A stretch of DNA of 64,000 bases. It comes from Denticeps clupeoides (Eukaryota > Chordata > Actinopteri > Clupeiformes > Denticipitidae). Under the pieces are notes generated by a model. The model was not told the origin of the DNA. It was given only the letters and a program-made list of their open reading frames with translations, and made no database searches. Numbering within the stretch: position 1 is the first letter of the stretch; every line of letters begins with the position of its first letter. Location: positions 35,507,400-35,571,399 of the forward strand of contig NC_041708.1 in the NCBI RefSeq assembly GCF_900700375.1. Direction: 5' to 3'. A program made the translations under genes and the position numbers. Below, piece after piece: positions 36,839 to 64,000 of the stretch.

Positions 36839-37308
36839 CGCGCGACGATGGCGGGACGGGACAGTGATTTACACTCGCCCACGAGAACGTGCTGCAGGTC
36901 GGGTCGCGGTCCATTTTCAACGCCGAGCCTTCAGCCGAGGACTCTTGAGAACCCTGCGCCGGCCTGAGGCCACCAGTAGAGGGCGCCAGAGAGAACCAAT
37001 CACACACGCTCTTATTTAAGCCCTTTAAAATCACTGAAGCAAATGTTCTCCACCTTTTTTTTGTTGTTCTTTTTCTTTGCAGAGACCATGCCACTTTATT
37101 TATATATCACCATGGGGAAAATAAAGCTTGTAATGTGAGTCGTTTTTTTAAACCCTTCTATCCTTAGGTTTGATTTTTTTTAATTACTAGAATGCTCTGA
37201 ATAATTATTAGCTCAACACCAGGTTCATAGAATTGGATTCAATTTGGGTTCCAACATCACTCCATCACTCCAGTTAAAAAAATGATTGCTCTGAATAATT
37301 ATATACCA

Positions 37309-37473
37309 GGCAGTGGTGGCAGTGGCGCAATCAAAAGTTTGATGGTTCGAATCCCGATCCGCCAAGGTGCCACTGAGCAAAGCACCGTCCCCACACACTG
37401 CTCCCCGGGCGCTTGTCATGGGTGATGGTTAAATGCACAGGACACATTCCGTTGTGTCGCAGTGCTGCTGCGT
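37309..37473 (+). repeat. tRNA-headed SINE (family A), damaged head
   Basis: GGCAGTGGTGGCAGTGGCGC then GGTTCGAATCCCGATCCGCC, then CCGTCCCCACACACTGCTCC. The A-box part is scrambled. Confidence 0.8.
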
Positions 37474-37475
37474 AT

Positions 37476-37638
37476 TTACATTTACAGCATTTATCAGACG
37501 CCCTTATCCAAAATTACAATCAGTAGTTGCAGGGACAGTCCCCCCCCCTGGAGACACTCAGGGTTAAGTGTCCTGCTCAGGGACACACTGGTAGTAAGTG
37601 GGATTTGATCCTGGGCCTTCTGGTTAGTAGGCGAGTTA
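37476..37638 (-). repeat. SINE family B
   Basis: TTTACATTTACAGCATTTATC to GGTTAGTAGGCGAG; abuts the family A copy within 3 bases. Confidence 0.85.
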
Positions 37639-37700
37639 AAACGCTCTTCGTTTTTTCGTTCTCTTTTTCTTTTATTGCGTCGAGGCCGATCAGCAGAACG

Positions 37701-38974
37701 TCACGGTTCGTCGCCCGACTCCGGCAGCACGACGGCGCGCAGCCGCAGGCCGCAGATCCGCTTCACCTCGCCGAGGGCGCGCTCCCGCTCGGCGGCGCGC
37801 TCGGCGCCCAGGCGCGCGGCCAGCAGCCGCATCACGGCGGCCGCGTCGTGCAGGCGCGCGCACACGACGAACGGGAAGCCGAAGCGGCGCTTGTACTGCG
37901 CGTTGAGCCGGGCCAGGCGCGACAGCTCGTCCGCGGCCAGGGCCGCCATGCCGGCCTGCCGCTGCTCCGCCTGCGACTCCGCGGTCAGCGTGCCGCTCCG
38001 GAGCTCCCTGCCGGCCAGGTCGGGGTGGCAGCGGAGGACCCCGTCTTTACCTGGGCGGGGGGAGACAATATAGAATACAATACATTCAGCCTGGTTTAAG
38101 CTCTGTAAGTCCTTGTGTTTCTTTTAAATTACACAGATAAAAGAAATAAAAGAAAAGATGCATAATGTGTGACGACATTTTTCAAGGTAATACAGTACAG
38201 GCCAAAGGTTTGGACACCTTCTCATTCAATGTGTTTTCTTTACTTTCATGACCATTTACGTTGGTAGATTCTCACTGAGGCATCAAAACTATAAATGAAC
38301 ACATGTGGAGTTATGTACTTAACAGAAAGTGGAGACCTGGCCTCCACAGTCACCGGACCTGAACCCAATCCAGATGGTTTTGGGGTGAGCTGGACCAACA
38401 AGTGCTAAACACCTCTGGGAACTTCTTCAAGACGGTTGGAGAAGCATTTCAGGTGACGACCTCTTGAAGCTCATCGAGAGAATGCCAAGAGTGTGCAAAG
38501 CAGTAACCAGAGCAAAGAAACTAGAATATAACACATGTTTTCACTTATTTCACCTTTTTTTGTTAAGTTCATAACTCCACATGTGTTCATCCATAGTTTT
38601 GATGCCTTCAGTGAGAATCTACCATATAAATGGTCATGAAAATAAAGAAAACACATTGAATGAGAAGGTGTCCAAACTTTTGGCCTGTACTGTATATTAG
38701 TAGTCATCACTGATAAAAGGCCAATACGTGAGCAGCAAATTGATCTTATTTATTACGTGCTGTAGGTCTGCCAGTAAACACGAAACGACAAGAACGAACC
38801 TGACTCGGGGAGGCTGTCGAGAAACTGGTGAATGCGCCCCTCGAGTTCCGAGACGCTGGCAAAGGGGCGGCCAGACCACACAGCGGCCGCAACAAGGGGA
38901 CACCTCTCCACCACGTTCCCCAAAACGTCCACGAAGTCCTCGTAAGACAGGGAATTCAACTGCGCGATGTCCAT
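37701..38974 (-). CDS. urad: OHCU decarboxylase (2-oxo-4-hydroxy-4-carboxy-5-ureidoimidazoline decarboxylase)
   Basis: Two coding exons: 38974-38800 (ATG, starts MDIAQLNSLSYEDFVDVLGN) and 38050-37701 (TGA); 174 residues, against 173 in human. The enzyme decarboxylates OHCU, the second unstable intermediate of urate breakdown, to S-allantoin, after urate oxidase and HIU hydrolase (established). The catalytic residues described for the zebrafish enzyme fall at the same numbers here: His67 (CHPDL), Glu87 and Arg161 (CGLRLR), so it should be active. The protein ends ESGDEP, with no PTS1 peroxisomal signal; the human protein ends AKL. Exon 2 is extremely GC-rich, unlike exon 1. The intron holds a Tc1 relic. 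An upstream in-frame Met would extend the N-terminus, but the homologous start is 38974. Confidence 0.95.
38193..38692. mobile_element. Tc1-like non-autonomous DNA transposon (copy 2) in urad intron
   Basis: TA|CAGTACAGGCCAAAGG at the left and CTTTTGGCCTGTACTG|TA at the right: complete terminal inverted repeats and TA target duplication. It keeps the last part of a transposase gene in pieces. 500 bases, same family as 9660-10148 but inverted. Confidence 0.92.
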
Positions 38975-39049
38975 GGCCAGTGCGCGACGCTCTGGAGAGA
39001 CCAGGGACCTGGAGTTCATCGGCCGCGCAAACAACATGGCGCTGCGCAA

Positions 39050-40091
39050 ACAACAGCTTCAGAAAACCGTACGGGTTTAATTTTAACCAGTTCGCCACGA
39101 TTTACGAACGACGTGCTTCTTTTTAAGCAGCGGTCAAGAGTTGGGTTCAGGAAAGCAGAAGGTCGCCGTTGAACCACGTTACTCTGGCGCCCCCTACCGC
39201 CCGCGGTATAAAACAGCAGCGCAGCGAGGAAGAAACCGGCTACAAAAACCTGCGGTTAATTTCGAACTTTATTGGAAAAAAGAAGAAGTTAAATTAGATG
39301 GTATTAGTCAACCACTTCCTCTTACATATGACATAATTCATACAAATTGTCTGCAATTAAAGAAAGTTTAAAATACCTACGTTTTCTGTCAGATGGTTAG
39401 CATTTTACACATATAGAAAATAGACTTAATACATAATTATATTGAATTGAATTATCTGAATACAACTCTTTCAACAAAAACAGACCAATTACAGTAATGC
39501 TTCTTTCTTATAAAATAAAAACATATGCATAATAAAACCTTTTTATACGATGATGATGATGTCAATCTTCTACCCTTACATTATATTAAAACCAGTTGTG
39601 ATCTATTCAGTCACAGCCATATGGCACTGATAAAAGCTTCTGAAATATACATATGAACTGCAATGCATATTATATGTAAAAATTACATGATGCAAGCATT
39701 ACAATATAATGTTATATGGTTATTAAATACAACATTAAAGGTAGCAGTAAGTATATGTAATGCTAATCATGATAATAAGGAGAAATCCCTGTCAACCAGT
39801 GGATTAATACATTCAATGTATCATGCTTGGGTGGCCGTTGCGGTGCCATATCTTCGTTTTATCTGATCTGCCCCATTATCCTCACGTTTACCTAATAATC
39901 CAAATCTGCCTTCTAAATCTACATTTAAATTCCCATTTTTCCCGACTCCCTTGTTGCTCATATGATGTGTTACGTGCTGAGTTAATAGATCTGTGGCCCA
40001 TTTGTTTCCTTAATAAATATCTTGCAATTGTGCCTTGTGCATCTACTTAGTTTTGACAGATGGGTCTGGGAGCTTTATGAAATCTTATATT
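39050..40091. other. Intergenic DNA between urad and flt3
   Basis: The first 200 bases are CpG-rich, probably the urad promoter. The rest to 40091 is AT-rich with no repeat family and no exon. It lies after the flt3 stop codon, so part is flt3 3' UTR. Confidence 0.5.
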
Positions 40092-48230
<8,139 letters not shown>

Positions 48231-48958
48231 CGCTGTGACTGTTGATGGCTAGAACATCACTGCCAGCACTGGGCTGCAGACAGCACCGCACTCGGGTGCT
48301 TTCGGGAGTGACGTGTGACACGCAAATAATCGCAAATTAGGAACAGGAAGTTGTCAAATTGAAATGTTTGGCCGTTTCCGTATTTGTAATTGAATAAAAT
48401 ATGCATGGTTTTAAGTTGTAGATCACAATGGGTAGTCTATATTCTATTACAAAATTATATTATTTACGTGACACTGTGCAATATAAAATTGTCCTCTTTT
48501 ATTTGAATGCGTGTGTTTTTATTATTATAAATCTTATTATCACTATATATAGATATTATGCTATAAACCTCACGACGGCTGCGCACTGGCGGCCGAACAG
48601 GAGCCGCGGCTCCCGGGGCCCGCAGCTGAAATGAAGGGACGGCCGCCCGTTACCCACAATGCACAGCAAGTGACGACGGGAGCGGAGAACAACGGCGGCG
48701 TGATCCAGCCTCGGCGAGGCCCGCTACATGGACCGCGGCCCCCGTTCCGCAGCGGCTGCGCGACGTGAGTGGCCCCGGCGGCGGAGCACGCGTCATTCTT
48801 CGCTGGGATTCGCTTTGGGCTGCTGATTCTTTTTAATTTTTTCTTTTATTTTCTTTTGTTTTGGTGTTTTTTTTTTTTTTTTCGGTGGGGGGGCTAGCAG
48901 GCTGCCCAGGTCCCTCTATGTTTGAGTGTCTTCCGGCGGCGGCGGCGGCGGCGGTGCC
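48231..48958. promoter_or_regulatory. Divergent promoter region of flt3 and pan3
   Basis: flt3 starts leftward at 48230 and pan3 rightward at 48959. CpG density is high from 48565 to 48800. Part of this should be the pan3 5' UTR; a possible 5' UTR intron runs from GTGAGTGG (about 48764) to CTAGCAG (about 48900), which ends in a T-rich tract. Confidence 0.55.
48652..48663 (+). promoter_or_regulatory. ZNF143/STAF-type half site in pan3 promoter
   Basis: ACCCACAATGCA is the core of the ZNF143 binding consensus, here in the CpG island about 300 bases before the pan3 ATG, a typical place. Confidence 0.5.
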
Positions 48959-61538
<12,580 letters not shown>

Positions 61539-62912
61539 CGCTACGTCTGGGTTCAGGGTGGGACTGCCTGACTCCGAGCACATTGCACTACAGCTAAGGA
61601 CGAGTCACAGGATGATGATGATGTCACAGCCAGGCGCAAAATAATGATCTCAGAGCCAGCGGCAGAACTGGCCGCTGAACTCTGTCAGATACACTGTCCT
61701 GTTCGGAAGGAAGTTGTTTTTCTAAAGCTTATTTTTTTAGTTTTCATAACCCCACAGCTGCAAAAATATGGACAACTGGAAGCTGTGATGATGATTTTTT
61801 TAGACTTGGGGGAACAAACAACATTTGGAAAAAGAAGAAAAATCTACAAAAAAAAAAAAAATCCTGCATTTATTTTAAATTTGTGGGTTTTTATTTTTTT
61901 CCTCTGGAGGATGCACTAAATTTTAGTTCCTTGTCTATTTTGTATTTTTTTTTTGGTTTTGTTTTCTTTCTTTTTTTTTTTTTTTTTTAAAGCGTATGGC
62001 CCACAGGGCGGCAAAGAGACATGAGCAAGAAACCGAAATAAAATCAGACTTTATTTTCTATATCATCTCTCTTCCTCCCAGAAACGTTTTACTGAGGCAC
62101 TAAGAGATGGGACAGACCACTGGTGACCCTGGAAGAGACCATGATTCCCTTCCTTCGCACTTTCATGGGACAAACTACTGGGTTTGTGCGTGTTGGGGGG
62201 AGGGGGTGTGGAGGGTTGGAGAAGGGGCAAGCTGTTGGCACGGTGCACCGGTGGCCATGGTGGCCTGCTTATAATTTGGGTGGTCGTAAAACGAGGTAAA
62301 ATGGGTGGGCATGGGATGGTAACGTCAGTAAATTTGGTGGCGCTGCCGAAAATGGGGGTGCGTTTTCCTCTGTAAGGTCTTATTTGTGGAGTTATGCAAC
62401 CTCCATTGGATTATTCTCAAATGTGACAACCAGTTGGTGTGGATTTATAATTATTAGTTTTATTTTGATCACTTTTGGTCTTGAAATTAATCACAGGAAG
62501 CAAAACGGTCCTGTCTCATTGTGGAATGTTCCTTCTTTCTGTCCAGTCATTGATCGGTCCGATTTTTTTATTTTATTTTTTTTCTCCTCCTGGAATCTCT
62601 CTTTTTCTTTTGGAACTTCTGAATTTCTCTGTTTCATTACCTTACTGGTCCTTATTTCACATCTCTCACTTTGACAAAGTCGAGCTTTTATTTTGTGCCA
62701 GTTCTCATTCTTACTCAGCTGTGATGCATGATGGGGAAAACTGTAGCGCACTCTCGCCTCATAACTAAAAAAAAAAAAACTGTGGACCAATTCCAGCAGG
62801 AGGGTTGTGGGGAGGGAAGGGCGGGGCTCTTAAGGCGGGTTTTTTTTTTATTTTTTATTTTTTATTTAATTCTCGTATGACCGTTTTAAGGATAATGTCA
62901 TATGAACTCGCT

Positions 62913-62943
<31 letters not shown>

Positions 62944-63590
62944 CCCCTCTCCCCCCCCCATGTGGGCTGTGACCCAGAGGTCTGTGGGGTTTGGGATGGG
63001 ACTGTTGTGCTCAGAGTGCTGAGTTGGCATGGAATTCTCTCAGGAGGACTCACCACTGGATCGGCCCAATGATTGAATGTGTCTGACCTGTCGTTGGCTG
63101 CTTTTATCCAATGCGTGAGTCAAGCTGCAGTGGTATATGGTTGGACTTGAGTCACAGGTCACACCGCACTGGACAGGAAGGGGTCACAGAGGAGTGGGAG
63201 GAGTCAGGCCGTGTCTGAGGGCGCTACATGTTGGACTGTGTCTAGAATTGCGTACACATTCTCTCCTGTTTTCCTGTTTTTAGTGAAGTTGTCGGTAAGA
63301 ACAGCTTGGTGAATGTGGTGCCAAGAAACCCACCTCAACACACGTGCACTCTCACTCTCCACCCTACACTCACGCAACACTAGACAGACCCACACAGACT
63401 TAATTCTCATATCATGATCCCGAGCCCTAGGACTGACACTCCAGTAATGTTTGTGCTGCCGCCCCACGCACATCTACACTGACGCTCACTTCCGGTTTTA
63501 TGCCCTCTTGTGTTAAATGTCTCACATTTTTGCAATATTTGTGTGTACAGCAGTATTTTAATAAAGAATACCAAAACTGAGAAGGCGAGT
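61539..63590 (+). other. pan3 3' UTR
   Basis: Two poly(A) signals are seen: AATAAA at 62037-62042, giving a short 3' UTR of about 0.5 kb, and AATAAAG at 63560-63566, giving one of about 2 kb. T runs occur at about 61968-61990 and 62920-62943. The long form would follow vertebrate PAN3 custom. No coding exon. Confidence 0.55.
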
Positions 63591-63785
63591 GGAGTCTTTC
63601 TTCCTTAAACTGGAGGTCGTGTTTTAAGTCACGTAAGCTGTTTGCATGCAGACAGATGCAAATAGATTTGTGTGTGTGAAACAAATAAAGCAGAACCCGA
63701 TCCGAAGTGATGATCGAATCGCACAGTTTTGTTTGTCCCCCAGCAACAGGCTAAAAATGAGGTACTGGTATGAGGTATAAAAGCC

Positions 63786-63791
63786 TTTATT
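63786..63791 (-). terminator. Possible poly(A) signal of a gene entering from the right
   Basis: TTTATT is AATAAA on the minus strand. In human, FLT1 converges on PAN3 from this side, so this may be the flt1 3' end. No flt1 exon is in the window. Confidence 0.3.
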
Positions 63792-64000
63792 CAAATTGAG
63801 GTGCTTCATTTAAAATCCGTGCCCTGCACGCTGTGGCTGGAAATATGACGATGCTTCTTTTGCACAATCCTGTCAAACGCTGCCACAAAGAAGCAAACTT
63901 GTGAGTGCGAAATTTATTATGCCGAACAGTTGAAGCTGATGAACTGCTGTTCACCACTGCCTGTCCCTGTTTATAGGCATCCATTGGTTAAGCTTGGTAA

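Larger units (their letters stand above)
36839..37700. other. Gap between pdx1 and urad: 3' UTR, SINEs
   Basis: pdx1 3' UTR to about 37140, then unique AT-rich DNA, a family A SINE (37309-37473) and a family B SINE (37476-37638). The two genes converge here. No cdx homeobox sequence is seen. Confidence 0.6.

Noticed and set aside
63787-63984. Minus-strand frame at the right edge (MDAYKQGQ...) as a flt1 exon
   Set aside because: No similarity to VEGF receptors and it directly precedes a poly(A)-like signal; more likely 3' UTR or intergenic.

Overview
This is a teleost fish nuclear genome window. All ten protein genes have GT-AG introns, and their products match vertebrate proteins closely. 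The gene order is the vertebrate block known from human 13q12: usp12, rpl21, gtf3a, lnx2, polr1d, pdx1, urad, flt3, pan3. The repeats are those of a bony fish: tRNA-headed SINEs, L2-type LINEs with the shared 3' tail around GTAAGTCGCTCTGGATAA, Tc1/mariner relics, and long CA and T runs. I cannot name the species; the SINE content suggests an otocephalan or clupeomorph fish, but that is a guess.

Layout. At 1-2986 lie the first three coding exons of usp12 (minus strand), leaving the window on the left. A CpG-rich shared promoter region (about 2420-3900) separates it from rpl21 (plus, 3635-5343). A gene-free stretch of 5.3-10.5 kb follows, holding a GC-rich, probably regulatory block (7.1-8.6 kb) and a Tc1 relic. 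gtf3a (plus) occupies 10491-13505. lnx2 (minus) occupies 14314-27600, its introns full of LINEs, SINEs and DNA transposons. A CpG island (29.5-30.6 kb) lies between lnx2 and polr1d (plus, 30662-32570), which contains a tRNA-Lys-like sequence in its first intron. pdx1 (plus, 35468-36838) stands alone. urad (minus, 37701-38974) and the 24-exon receptor tyrosine kinase gene flt3 (minus, 40092-48230) follow. pan3 (plus, 18 coding exons, 48959-61538) fills the right end, with a long 3' UTR to about 63.6 kb and a possible opposing poly(A) signal that would fit flt1 beyond the edge.

The genes are conserved neighbours, not a pathway: ubiquitin removal (usp12), translation (rpl21), 5S rRNA transcription (gtf3a), Numb-pathway ubiquitin ligation (lnx2), a Pol I/III-locus protein (polr1d), pancreas specification (pdx1), urate breakdown (urad), blood-cell signalling (flt3) and mRNA deadenylation (pan3). 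Compared with the human block, rasl11a, mtif3, gsx1 and cdx2 are not visible. This fits the known break-up of the teleost ParaHox cluster by gene loss.

I found no clearly undescribed system. The best leads are: a polr1d locus in which only the short 'isoform 2' product is visible and the RPAC2 subunit exons are not; a third zinc finger of TFIIIA that lacks its second cysteine; a PI3K-type YVPM motif in the flt3 kinase insert together with two open, length-3n mini-introns; several repeat-free blocks that look like conserved non-coding elements; and ZNF143-type motifs in gtf3a and at the pan3 promoter. Exon boundaries were read by eye and checked by codon phase; untranslated ends are approximate.
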